In this document: positions 11,193-20,898 of the stretch, piece after piece | Layout of the letters: every line of letters starts with the position of its first letter | How positions within the stretch are numbered: the first letter of the stretch is position 1 | Assembly: GCF_022458985.1 (NCBI RefSeq) | Contig: NC_061770.1 | Span: 1 to 64,000, forward strand | Source of the DNA: Mugil cephalus | Taxonomy: Eukaryota; Chordata; Actinopteri; Mugiliformes; Mugilidae | DNA length: 64,000 nt | Direction of reading: 5' to 3' | Program-made: the position numbers and the translations under genes | The notes under the pieces: model-generated | The model's database searches: none | The model's input: the letters and a program-made list of their open reading frames with translations, nothing else | What the model was told of the DNA's origin: nothing

Positions 11193-12050
11193 TTGAGGAT
11201 GCTATTCTTTTTCTGCTCCACTGGACTCGCTCACACAGAGGGGGAATGCTGCTGTGAGGATCATGTTTTTTTCACTTGTGCATTGCACAGTGAATTCAAC
11301 ACCATCCAGCCCCAGTTACTGAGAAACAAGCAAATAGAGATGGGAGGGGACTCACACCTCATTTCCTGGATAGTGAACTATCTCACTAGGAGACCTCAGT
11401 TTGTAAGACTGGGGAACTGCACGTCTGGGATTATCATTAGCAGCACTAGCCGCCACAGGGGTATGTGCTCTCCCCTGTCTTATTCACTCTTTCAGATAAG
11501 ACTGCAATTATGGGGTATATCAGGGATGAGCAAGAATAGGAGTACAGTGAACAACTTAATTTCATGGTGCAAACCACCTTTGGCTCAACAACTTGACTGG
11601 AAGCCGTTCGTGGCAGCTCTTGTAGGTTGAAATCAAGACACATAAAAAAAAGAAAAATCCATGGCCGTTCTCGGCTTCCGTAAGATCAAGGGTGAAAGTA
11701 GTTTTACAACTGACAGATAAATAAATCATGTTGAAAGCGTTTCAGACAGGAATTTTGTTGGTGTAATTTATTGTTCGTCCTGTCCTGGCGCAAGGGACAT
11801 TTCTTGACGTCTGTGAACCAGTTGTGGTTCACAGCTAAAACAGCTAAAACCAAAGAAATGGTAGTGGATTTTTGGAGGTCCAAGCCTCACCTGCATCCTG
11901 CAACCATCAGCTGGGGACAAAGTGATACAGAAGGCAGGCTCTGCAGTAGGGGCAGAGCTGGAGTTCCTAACATCGGTGGCAGAGGTAAGGACCTTGAACA
12001 AACTCCGGTGGTTTATGAATAATGTTCACCACCCTTTACAACAGGGTTTC
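11193..12050 (+). pseudogene. L2/Rex1-group LINE reverse transcriptase fragment, interrupted
   Basis: The first part (about 11250-11590) reads as an RT segment: a SEFNTIQPQLL motif A-like region, then LISWIVNYLTRRPQFVRLGNC, with a degenerate APQGT-like stretch. The FADD box is gone. After a 237-bp insertion (module C), the second part (11832-12050) resumes with TAKTKEMVVDFWRSKPHLHP, and another frame gives VIQKAGSAVGAELEFLTSVA and MNNVHHPL. The same family occurs on the minus strand at 59290-59680. Frameshifts and deletions make it non-functional. Confidence 0.8.
11591..11827 (+). mobile_element. Module C, second copy, inserted into LINE RT
   Basis: 237 bp nearly identical to 6983-7219 lie between LINE sequence that reads through if the block is removed (NLISWC... 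upstream, TAKTKEMVVDF downstream). No terminal inverted repeat, poly(A) or clear target duplication was seen, so the insertion mechanism is unknown. It could be a short mobile element or a piece carried over by recombination. Confidence 0.65.
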
Positions 12051-12169
12051 TTAATCTTTTTGACAGCTGGGCCCAATTTTCCCTATACAAAGTGGCCCCA
12101 GGCCCATTCAAACATTAACACTTTCATTTTAATTGATCTGAGTCTTGGTTTGATTTGTCTTTTTTTACA

Positions 12170-12850
12170 GTTTAACAGGGGGAGCGTGTCATGGGAGGTG
12201 CTTTGGAGACCTGGTTCATGGGACCACAGTGCGTCTGTGCATGGCTTCAAGACTCTATAGCCAGATTTCTATACATGGCCTAACTCTGAACCACTCCGCA
12301 ACGCCCACTTTAAATTGCTATTACCATTGCTAGAAGGTGGGCTGAATGAGGCCAAAGTTTTCAGGGTACTTTTTAGTACCTGCTCTATACTGGGTCCGAA
12401 GTAGGTGAATTGGAGCCGAAACTGTGACTTGGAACGCTGCTTACTACTGAATGGTCAGACAAAAATCATCATGATGTTGCGTCGGGTACAAAGCAGGATG
12501 TTTTGACTAGAGAGCTGGATGTTTTTGACTAGTAGTAAGCTGCTCACTTCGCTTGAAATATCACCAAAAAAGGAGGATCGCAAACAGCATGCCTTCAAGA
12601 TCATCCACGTGTTATAGTGTTGTTATGGCTGCTCCTGGCTCATGGGTGTGGCTAAAGTCCATAAAACCAGGGGGAGCGGGGTCACTCCTAAGCAATGGAA
12701 AAGGCAGTTACAAAATGGTGGTGAGGTGTGGAGTGGTTTAGAGGTAGGCAGTGTATGGAAATCTGGCTTATGGGTTGACACGCTCCGTTGGCATTTACAT
12801 CCCTCCCTCAGCTACAAGGAAACACCATGCGACACGATCCATGTGAAAGC
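12170..12850 (+). repeat. L2-clade LINE derivative, copy 2, split by a MITE
   Basis: The left part (12170-12258: GGAGCGTGTCATGGGAGG, CTTTGGAGACCTGGTTCATG) and right part (12770-12850: GACACGCTCCGTTGGCATTT, CAAGGAAACACCATGCGACA) match copies 1 and 3. They are separated by the 0.5-kb element at 12261-12768. Confidence 0.6.
12261..12768. mobile_element. MITE with ~45-bp inverted termini
   Basis: The left end AGCCAGATTTCTATACATGG and right end (inverse) AGCCAGATTTCCATACACTG are imperfect inverted repeats continuing to about 45 bp (ACCACTCC-containing). Both sides are flanked by TA(T). It splits the LINE-derived repeat. A related terminus occurs at 49685-49760. No coding capacity; superfamily undetermined (TA-type target). 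Confidence 0.6.
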
Positions 12851-13043
12851 GGTATAACTCTGTGCCTGGCTATGAGGTAGCTGGCTTTTAAAGCACACTT
12901 TACGTTCCCAGACAGCGTCACAATCAATTTTTTTCTGTATTTGTAGAACATTTTCCTTCCTCTTGAAAAAATTCACCGTCTTTCCTACTAGGGTTGGATG
13001 TTTTCCAGTCATACACAGAAGATGGTGGGCATAGTAACAGTAA

Positions 13044-14056
13044 CTAGAAAATTCCCTCTAGGAAATTTTGAAGGGGCTACGGGAGCTAATGCCGGGGGTA
13101 GCGTCTCTGTCAACATGGGAATTAGCACAGTTAGCCTACATTTAGCACAATTAGCTTATGGTTAGCACAGTTAGTTTACAGTTAGCCTGTGTGTGAGAGA
13201 GTAACACACAGTTAGAGTAGTGTACATCCTACGACTCTTCCTGAGTGTATCTGTAACAACATAAAGTTTCCTGTGTGTTTGTGTGTGCCGCGCTTGCGTG
13301 CACCTGTGTGCTTATGTAGCTCTAATAACAAAAAGTTACATGTGTGTGGCGCGTGCACGTGTGTGTGTGTGAGAGGAGGGTGCGCTTGCGCGCCCATATG
13401 CTATAATCAAAGTTACCTATGTAGTGTGTGTGTGTTGTTGTAAGTTAGCACATTTAGCCTACATTTAGCACAGTTAGCTTACGGTTAGAACAGTTAGCCT
13501 GTGTGTGAGAGATTAATGCGCGATGTCACGCGCATGTTCCTGTATCCCACCTTCCTGTGTGTATTTGTAACTATAATAACATAAAGTTACTTGTGTGTTT
13601 GTGTGTGTGTATATCTGTAATTACAAAGTTACCTGTGTGGGTGGGGAGGTGTGTGTGTGTTGGTGTGTATTGTTGTAACATAAATGTATGGGACACAGGG
13701 ATCAGCTGTATTAACAGCAGAGACAACTGATGAATGAACTGGTCTCAGCTGTGGCCCAGAGCTGGCTCTGTGGTTGCAACGCAAGGTGGTTGTCAATGAT
13801 GACGGAAGCGTGCGGAGCCGGGACACAGAGATTTCCCCCCTTTTCGCTGGTCTTACATTTGGGCTCACTGTGACAAAACAGTAGATCCTATCAGAAAAAC
13901 AAGCAGACCGTGGGCGTCGTAAGACCTTCCTGAAGACTTTGATATGTTTTTTGTCCTTGTAGAGTAAATATTTTGGACACACTCGCGAGTTAAAGGCAAA
14001 GGTCCTTCTCCTTTTCTCAGAAAATCTTTACATTGGAGTGAATGGAAAGCAGAGAG
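13044..14056 (+). repeat. GTTAGC minisatellite element, copy 1
   Basis: Starts CTAGAAAATTCCCTCTAGG, a hairpin, then GGGGCTACGGGAGCTAATGC and GTCTCTGTCAACATGGGAAT. This leads into a variable minisatellite of roughly 20-bp units such as ACATTTAGCACAGTTAGCCT, mixed with GTGTGTGAGAGAGTAA blocks. The 3' part (13675-13765) contains ACACAGGGATCAGCTGTATT and AACTGGTCTCAGCTGTGGC, both shared with the copy at 50065-50496. The Penelope-like element begins at its right edge. Confidence 0.7.
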
Positions 14057-14109
14057 ATAATCCAAAAAAGCATTGAATAAGGTCAGCTGGACTTGTAGAA
14101 TTTCTTGAA

Positions 14110-14129
14110 GACGTTTCGCCACTCATCCG
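14110..14129 (-). ncRNA. Hammerhead-like core, left arm
   Basis: Inverted copy of the motif at 15788-15807, carried in the left Penelope arm. Same caveats. Confidence 0.3.
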
Positions 14130-14571
14130 AGTAGTTTCTTCAGTTCTGATAAACTAGTGGGAAATTGAGGTTTAAATAGGAATAAACTCTGTGGGTAACA
14201 CCCACCAGAAACTTGCTTGACCAGAAACTGGGGTCACTAATTACCATAATGGCTGATACTTACCTGGCCTTGAATGGGGGGAACTGTGTGCCTAGGCTAA
14301 CTTATCCTATGAATAGAGCTCTAACGAGGCCATTGTCCATGGGAACCTGGAGGCTCAATGTGTGAATGTTGTTGAAACTTCTTGGGGACAGAAGTCAAAA
14401 CTGAATTATAAATAGTTGGTAAATTAAATCTCAGTCCACCTCCACTGTTTAGAAAAGGTTTCTCCACTTTGACATAGATGGCTTCCTTAACTCCTCTCTC
14501 AAACCATTTGTCCTCTCTGGCCAGGACTTTGACATTGGTATCCTCAAAGGAGTGTCCTTTGTCCTCTCTAC

Positions 14572-15596
14572 ATGGAGGAAGTAGAGGCCAGAGCTCTGGA
14601 CACCTTTGCAGGTTCCACTCCCGCCCACTGGTACAGATATGTGGACGACACCTGGGTTAAAGACAGAGGAGGTGGAATCCTTCACTAAACACATCAATGC
14701 AGTGGACAGCAACATCAAGTTCACCAGGGAGGACATCAGCGGGGACTGTCTGGCCTTTTTGGACTGTTTGGTGCGTGTTGAAGAAGATCGAAGCCTCAAC
14801 GTAGAAGTATATAGGAAACCCACACACACAGATCAACACTTGTTATTTGACTCACACCACCCTCTGGAACACAAACTGGGAGTCATCAGAACTCTCCAGC
14901 ACCGAGCACAGACTGTCCACACTAGACAGGAGGGCAAGGACAAGGAGGGAACACACTGGACAAACCCTCAAGACATGTGGATATCCCAACTGGGCCTCTG
15001 TCAAAGGCTCAAAAAGATATCCCAGGAAGGACAGGGAAGAGGAGCACAACAAAAGGAAGAACATCACCATCCCCTACATAGCTGGTGTATCAGAGAAACT
15101 AAGGAGAATTTTTGGTAAACACCGCATCCCAGTTTATTTCAAGCCTGGAAACATACTAAGACAGAAACTGGTCCACCCCAAAGACAAAACACCTAGACAG
15201 AAACTGAGCAATGTAGTGTACGCGGTTCAGTGTAGCGAGGAATGTACAGACTTGTACATTGGGGAAACAAAACAACCCATCCACAAGTGCATGGCCCAAC
15301 ACAGGAGAGCCAGCTCATCAGGAAACGACTCAGCAGTCCACCTCCACCTGAAGGACAAAGTACACTCCTTTGAGGATACCAACCTCAAAGTCCTGGCCAG
15401 AGAGGACAGATGGTTTGAGAGAAGAGTTAAGGAAGCCATCTATGTCAAAGTGGAGAAACCTTCTCTAAACAGAGGAGGTGGACTGAGATTTAATTTACCA
15501 ACTATTTATAATTCAGTTTTGACTTCTGTCCCCAAGAAGTTTCAACAACATTCACACATTGAGCCTCCAGGTTCCCATGGACAATGGCCTCGTTAG
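14572..15596 (+). pseudogene. Penelope-like RT (C-terminal) + GIY-YIG endonuclease, frameshifted
   Basis: The frame at 14572 reads MEEVEARALDTF... with the RT catalytic box YVDDTWVK near 14637-14660. A frame change at about 14660 leads to EEVESFTKHINAVDSNIKFT and FLDC, and then EVYRKPTHTDQHLLFDSHH. A second change near 14945-14960 leads to the linker TCGYPNWA and IPYIAGVSEKLRRIF. The GIY-YIG nuclease follows: YAVQCSEECTDLYIGETKQP at about 15218-15275, SAVHLHLKDK, ending with SLNRGGGLRFNLPT. Everything N-terminal to the RT motif C region is missing. In LYIGET...HKCMAQHRR the position usually occupied by the catalytic arginine is cysteine (TGC, probably from CGC). Not functional. Confidence 0.88.
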
Positions 15597-15787
15597 AGCC
15601 CTATTCATAGGATAAGTAGCCTAGGCACACAGTTTCTCCCCTTTCAAGGACAGGTAAGTATCAGCCATTATGGTAATTAGTGACCCCAGTTTCTGGTCAA
15701 GCAAGTTTCTGGTGGGTGTTAGCCACAGGGTTTATTCCTATTTAAACCTCAATTTCCCACTAGTTTATCAGAACTGAAGAAGCTACT

Positions 15788-15807
15788 CGGATGAGTGGCG
15801 AAACGTC
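15788..15807 (+). ncRNA. Hammerhead-ribozyme-like core in Penelope 3' region
   Basis: The sequence CGGATGAGTGGCGAAACGTC matches the layout of a minimal hammerhead core (CTGATGA, short stem II, GAAA, short stem III, then GTC), except that the U of CUGA is G. Penelope-like elements are known to carry such motifs. With a stem III this short, and the substituted core base, activity is doubtful. Identified by motif only. Confidence 0.35.
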
Positions 15808-15858
15808 TATAAGAAATTCTACAAGTCCAGCTGACCTTATTCAACGCTTTTCTGGATT

Positions 15859-16312
15859 ACCATGACCTGGATGACTGAGAACCTTCACAGACAAAGCAGA
15901 GAGGTACTTTACTGCGAACAGAGGCTCGCAGTTGAAATTCTGTACGTCTCACTGCTTTGCAGAGCACATTGTGAGAGACACAAAAAGTTTGCGGAAAAAA
16001 TCATGTGTCTAGTGTGTAAATTGCGGCCGGGCGATTTCACACACGTTCTCTCATTCCAAGTACCAACATTCCGCACTCTAAAACAAGATTTTTCGAAAAA
16101 GATCATGGTCATTGAACCGTGATTGATCAACAACGATAAAACCTATCAAAACGAGATGATAATGCACCAATACACAAGGCTTGTGTCTACATTTTAAAGT
16201 TTAAGACTTACGTTTAGCGACTTACGTCGCGATAAATTCGTATTTCGGAAAGAAAAGTAATAGCACACCGATCCAGATCAAGCCGCATGTTTTGATATGG
16301 GACGAAAAGAAG
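15859..16312. other. Unassigned 450-bp segment
   Basis: No repeat or gene recognised. It lies between the Penelope-like element and the second minisatellite copy. An 86-codon frame (15862-16122) has no recognisable domain. Confidence 0.3.
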
Positions 16313-16314
16313 GA

Positions 16315-16940
16315 GGAGCTAATGCCGGCGTACCGTCTCTGTCAACATGGGAGTTAACACAGTTAGTCTACATTTAGCACAGTTAGCTTACAGTTAGCAC
16401 AGTTAACACACTTAAACCACATTTAACAGTTAGCTTACCGTTAGCATAGTTAACCTACATTTAGCACAGTTAGCCTACATTTAGTACAGTCAAACCACAT
16501 GTTGCACACTTGACCCACATGGCGCACAGTTAGCACACTTGACCAACATTTAGCACAGTTAGCACACGTTTAGCACAGTTAGCTTAGAGTTAGCACAGTT
16601 AGCCTGTGTGTGAGAGAGTAATGTGCGCTTTTGTACGCATGTTTGTACATCCTACTACTCTTCCTGAGTGTATCTGTAACTGTAATAACATAACCACCTG
16701 CATGTTTGTGTGTGCGCATGTGTGTTTATGTGTGTGGCGCGCTTAAGCGCGTGTGCCTGTGTGTGTGGCTGGGTGGGTGAGGGTGAGGAATGTGTGTGTA
16801 ACTGTAATCACTGTGTGTGGGTGAGGAGGGCAACCTTGGCCATCACAGTTAGCCTACTTTTTTTATTTAGTACAGTTAACCCACATGTAGCACACTTGAC
16901 CCACATGTCGCACAGTTAGCAGACTTAACCCACATTTGCC
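16315..16940 (+). repeat. GTTAGC minisatellite element, copy 2
   Basis: Starts GAGCTAATGCCGGCGTACCG and GTCTCTGTCAACATGGGAGT as in copies 1 and 3, but lacks the leading CTAGAAAATTCCC hairpin. The minisatellite is long and variable (ACATTTAGCACAGTTAGC, CACATGTCGCACAGTTAGC) with a GTGTGTG-rich middle (16610-16800). Confidence 0.7.
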
Positions 16941-17049
16941 TGAAAGAGTGGCTGCATGTCACCAGTAAGTCAGTGAATAATTATATATAAATGTTCTGAG
17001 TGTGTTAATTGTTGTTTTTTTTGCAGACTTGTTTTTTTTCTGTGCCTTG

Positions 17050-17520
17050 AACCAGTGAAATGGTTTTTGGTCTTTTCGTGCTGTTTTTATTTTGCTTTTT
17101 CCTGGACTTTTTGTTTTTGGCTGTGTTGTTGGTTGTTGAGTTCAGCGGAGCGGCCGTTGCGTCCATTGGTGTGTTCCTGCGATCAGCTGCTAGCGCTGGG
17201 GTGCTGGGGATGCCATGGAGTGCCGTCTGTATTCACGGGGAATGTGGGGCCTTTGGCGGTGGAATGGAAGGACTGCGTGCACTTCATGGGACCCAGAGGG
17301 AGTGTGTCATGAGAAGAGCTTTGGAGACCAGGTTCATAGGACCACGGTGCATCTGCGGGCAGACACACTCCGTTGGCGTTTACATTCTTCTCTCAGCAGA
17401 CAATGACAAGGAGACACCATGCCATGACACAATCCATGCTGCTGTTGCTATGCAACTGGCCAAACAACCTCACCCCAACTATTTTTGTGTAGTTTTTCAT
17501 GGTGCTAATTTGGGCTGTAA
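17050..17520 (+). repeat. L2-clade LINE derivative, copy 3
   Basis: The 5' part (17060-17210: TGGTTTTTGGTCTTTTCGTG, CTTTTTCCTGGACTTTT, GCGGAGCGGCCGTTGCGTCC) matches 62925-63060. The second part (17280-17520) matches copies 1 and 2 and encodes VGVYILLSAD...CHDTIHAAVAMQL, which resembles the loop before GDFNH in L2/Rex1-type endonucleases. The homology stops after CVVFHGANLG, where GDFNH would follow. The 193-codon frame across it is not a gene. Confidence 0.6.
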
Positions 17521-17950
17521 AGTCCTAGTCGACTGGTCGACTTATTGGTCGATACATTCTGGGACGACCAAAATTATGATTGGTCAATTTTTTGCCGTGT
17601 TAATTTCATACAGTCCCCCCGTTTTCACTATTTTGGATTAGCCCAACCCACTAGACAGGTAGACTGAAGAATGTCCATGTTATTCAACGTCCGGTGGTGC
17701 TGAATGTTTACTTTTATTTTGCGTTTCATTAACAGTGAGTCGTCCTCTACCATCCATGTCAAAGACATCAGCAGTGGGGCAGAATTTTACCAAAACAGAT
17801 GGCGGGAAAAAAGTCGAATGCAAAATTTGCAAACAATTTGCATATCACAGCTCGACTACAAACATGGTGTATCATCTAAAACAATATTTCAAATGTTTCA
17901 ATATTAGAGGCTATTAATATCATATTAAACATATTTCAATATTTTAGTCA
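17515..17950 (+). pseudogene. hAT remnant with BED zinc finger
   Basis: After a GTCGACTGGTCGACTTATTG segment typical of hAT ends with TAGTCGACTAATCG-like motifs, a frame at 17755-17905 reads FTKTDGGKKVECKICKQFAY followed by HSSTTNMVYHLK. This is the start of a BED finger: C-x2-C, then a histidine. The second histidine pair and the rest of the transposase are missing. Confidence 0.65.
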
Positions 17951-19349
17951 AATAATCGTTCATTCGTTTTATAACTGCAGGCGCAACAATGGTAGCATCC
18001 CTCAGATACACCCAGACCACGCTGGATGTTGACCACACAATTGCACCGTGCCCACTGTTTGTAAGCTATTATTTTGAGCCATATATTTCGTTTCAGTTTA
18101 TTGCTAAATAAACTTTTATGGTTCCATTTTATTATTGTGCACATTTATTTCTATTTATTGGATTTGGGGAGTTTTTTCTTTTTTTCGGCAAAATGCGCAA
18201 TTGCGACTTGCCCACAGTTTTTTTCAGTAATGCACAGCTTTAATTGACTTTTGTGTTTAATTGCCTTCTTGTGCTGATATCGGTAATCATGGGCTATTAT
18301 ATTGCGCAGATGCAACGTGAATCAAAACGCTGTCAAAGCCGTCAGAGTCAACCGCCTCCCTGTGAAGAACCAACTGGATTATTATAGTTCATCATTTCAT
18401 TATCATTATAAGTACTACATGTGTTGAAGCTACTGGCTGCTGAATTCCCCTCAGCTTAAATAGAATTTCCATCTAATCTGATCTAATTTCTATGCACTCA
18501 GTACTTGATTAGGCATATGTTTGAATGACTGAATATAATACTGATGTGTGCCCAACATTTCCTTCCTGGCAGAAGTGTGGATGGGTGATTGAAAGTGCGG
18601 TTCAACATGCCTCTACTGTTGGACTGCACAGCGCTGAGCCTGGTTCGCAAGATGGCACGGCCTGTACCCCAGGAATTGTAGTGCTAGTGTAGTCAATGGA
18701 AAGAAGTGGTCACATGCTGTCCATATTTTATACTGTCTATGGCTCAGGCCCTGGAAGTTCCCACTTGGCTTCAATGAACTCTTCAGACATGGATGACACC
18801 ATGGGGGGGTTGTCTACTGTATTTACAGTCATTGCTTAAAAACACTTTCTCTTTGCTTGGGACTTTAAAGGGGAAATGAAAGGTAAATGTGTTGGTCCTT
18901 GTACTGTGAACCATATCCAAAATAACACCTTTGCTAAAGTTAAATATTAAAACTAGCTTGCTACCAAGGGAGTCGCCAATTTAAATGTGACGTCATTGAC
19001 TACATCACAGAGTTGGTTGGATCCTTCAACTTCGGAAGACAGTGAAGCATTTCTGATGAAAATAAAATGGAAAGACACACGGAGACCGAAACAAAAGCAT
19101 TTGGTTAGGCTTTTGAACCGTTACGGCATGGGAACTGAGTAGTAGTAGTACTTAAGGTGGAAGAAATGGGGGAGCCGGGGGTTTGGGGAAAAGAAACTGA
19201 ACTGAACTGACTGAAATAGTTATGAAAATATTATTTGTCCTACTGCAGGTATTATTTATTGGGAGATTGGGACTGCACATGGTAAGAAGAGAGGCAGAAG
19301 AAGTGATGCACCCATCATACCTAGTGTCTACTTTATAAGTCTATGAGGG
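17951..19349. other. Unassigned intergenic sequence
   Basis: No gene recognised. It contains several short repeat-like pieces (for example CATGCTGTCCATATTTTATA near 18712) and a TAG-rich stretch at 19139-19152. Confidence 0.35.
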
Positions 19350-19716
19350 CAGTGCTATGATTTTGGGTTGCTGCAGTTGCTCAGGTCTAGGTTATTCAAC
19401 ATTAGGTGCCCAAAGAATGAGGTCAGCTGACTACCTGAATATACAGTACGACCGGGTTATTCCATCATTGTTTTTTTCTTCCCTGATGGCACAGGCATGT
19501 GACAAGATGTTCCAAGATGACAATGGCAGGAGTCCTCTGGCTCAAAAGAGGCTTGTGAAAGAGTGGTTAAGGGAGCATGGGATATCATTTTCCCATTTGC
19601 CACCACAGTCCAAACCTTCATCCCATTTGAGAATCTGTGGGATATGCTGGAGAGGGCTAAGGAGTTTTAATCAAGTGGCTCATAGCTTTGCCCACCATAT
19701 CATTCTAATATCTTAA
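19350..19716 (+). pseudogene. Tc1-like transposase, C-terminal half
   Basis: Translation gives GCCSCSGLG, then MRSADYLNIQYDRVIPS, then MFQDDNGRSPLAQ with the second catalytic aspartate of the DDE triad. This is followed by VKEWLREHGISFSHLPPQSK, with remains of the ...NPIENLWD region (RICGICWRGL). Frames drift, and the N-terminal DNA-binding half is absent. It belongs to the same subfamily as the minus-strand copy at 57950-58830. Confidence 0.75.
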
Positions 19717-19719
19717 CTG

Positions 19720-20214
19720 TGATTCTAAGAATCATAAACTGTTTAGCAAACAAGTAGTATTCTCTACAACTCCTATTTTGTACACAATGGTCTTCAGTAA
19801 CGGAACTGGTGGTCATATTGTTGTTTGCCTACAATACAACATAGCACAGTCAATGAAAAGACGGCCCATTCATATATAAATATTGTGTCTATCTGTGGTC
19901 AGTAAAGTCCTTCAGACTTCATCCATTCATTCAGTGTTCCCTTACCAAATGCAGAGGTAGCAACTGTTAAAATCAGACATCACTGAAATGTATGTAACAT
20001 GTCCTGCTGCTTGTCTCCTTCGTTCCATAACTGAAATGGATATTCAGGGTAACTGAGTTTAATTAATTTTAATTCATTACATTTTTTAACTGTACTGCTA
20101 GTATCTATCATGGACATAAAAAAAGGAGATTTTCATACAAACACTATTTCCCCACTTTGAGATAAACAAAGGATTATCTTCTCTTATGCAATATTAACTG
20201 GCATAGTGGTGCAC
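19720..20214. other. Unassigned intergenic sequence
   Basis: No coding or repeat signature recognised. If icmt continues beyond exon 3 on the minus strand, its intron 3 would include this segment; no exon was found here. Confidence 0.35.
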
Positions 20215-20400
20215 AAGTGAACATGCAATGCCTATAAAATGACTCAGCCCCCTTGGATGTTTTCCCCATTTGCTCAGTTTATAAATATCATGTCAATATA
20301 ATAACCACACAAATTGCACAAAATCTTCTCTCATGCCAAAGTGAAAACTTATTTTTTACAAGTTAATGAACATTAATTAAAAATATAAAGTGGTAAATAA
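20215..20400. mobile_element. Tc1-like terminal fragment
   Basis: AATGCCTATAAAATGACTCA, CCCCCTTGGATGTTTTCCCC and TTTGCTCAGTTTATAAA resemble the terminal region of a fish Tc1 family. It directly precedes the duplicated icmt segment. Confidence 0.4.
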
Positions 20401-20403
20401 GAG

Positions 20404-20495
20404 CGAGGGTTGATGACAGCCGTCACCAGGTATTCAGAGTAATGGAAGAATGACAGGGAACACATGTACCTGCAGAGAGCAGCCATTACTACGCA
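20404..20495 (-). pseudogene. Partial duplicate of icmt exon 3 with its splice acceptor
   Basis: These 92 bp are identical to 21003-21094. The copied segment contains the last 26 bases of intron 2, including the CTCTCTGCAG acceptor, and the first 66 bases of exon 3. The remaining exon and the donor are absent. It lies about 400 bp downstream of the true exon 3 in gene direction, beyond the Tc1 fragment at 20500-20880. Confidence 0.9.
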
Positions 20496-20499
20496 ATTT

Positions 20500-20880
20500 T
20501 AGAGGTCACCCCTCTAAAGTGACCTAATTTGACAGAGGTCCAGCTAGTAGATGACAGCGGTGTCAACCTGAGTGCAGTTGATATGTGTCAAGTGACTGTA
20601 GTATAAAAACATCCATTTCTGGGAGGTCCATTAGTAGTCCTACTAAAATTAAAACATGAAGACAAATGAACACTCTGAGCAACTCAACAGTCTGGGAATG
20701 CTTCTCAGTAGCTGGCCCTGGATGGGTTGTAAAGGTAAAGGGGGATATAAAGCGAAAAATACAACTAAATCCTGACGATAATCTGACTCAGTCTGCAAGA
20801 GGACTACAACATGGGAGAAGATTTATTTTCCAGTATGACACAAACCCGAAGCATACAGTAAAAACGGCATTGTAATAATG
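20500..20880 (+). pseudogene. Tc1-like element fragment
   Basis: The non-coding 5' part (GACCTAATTTGACAGAGGTC, TGTCAACCTGAGTGCAGTTG, TCTGGGAGGTCCA) is typical of a Tc1 family. It is followed by a transposase segment with WECFSVAGPGWVVKV, RRFIFQYDTNPKHT (second catalytic D of DDE) and VKTAL. Inserted in intron 3 of icmt, antisense to the gene. The transposase N-terminus and C-terminus are missing. Confidence 0.75.
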
Positions 20881-20898
20881 GTTAAACTGATGTCAGAC

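Larger units (their letters stand above)
14057..15858 (+). mobile_element. Penelope-like element with head-to-head inverted 3' copies
   Basis: A plus-strand Penelope-like coding region (14572-15596) is followed by its 3' region to about 15858. Sequence 14057-14560 is an inverted copy of 15357-15858, including the end of the GIY-YIG frame and the 3' untranslated part. The coding region thus starts directly at the junction with its own inverted 3' end. Inverted or tandem partial copies joined like this are typical of Penelope-like insertions. The element sits between two minisatellite copies (13044-14056 and 16315-16940). Confidence 0.85.

Noticed and set aside
13212..13982. Open frames in the GTGTGTG-rich minisatellite
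   Set aside because: Histidine/threonine/valine-rich translations arise from simple repeats.
13050..16940. Regular short repeats as a CRISPR array
   Set aside because: Units are variable, without unique spacers of constant length, and the genome is vertebrate.
17060..17641. 193-codon plus-strand frame as a membrane protein gene
   Set aside because: The hydrophobic start is a T-rich repeat leader, and the rest overlaps a LINE-derived repeat found elsewhere in the window.
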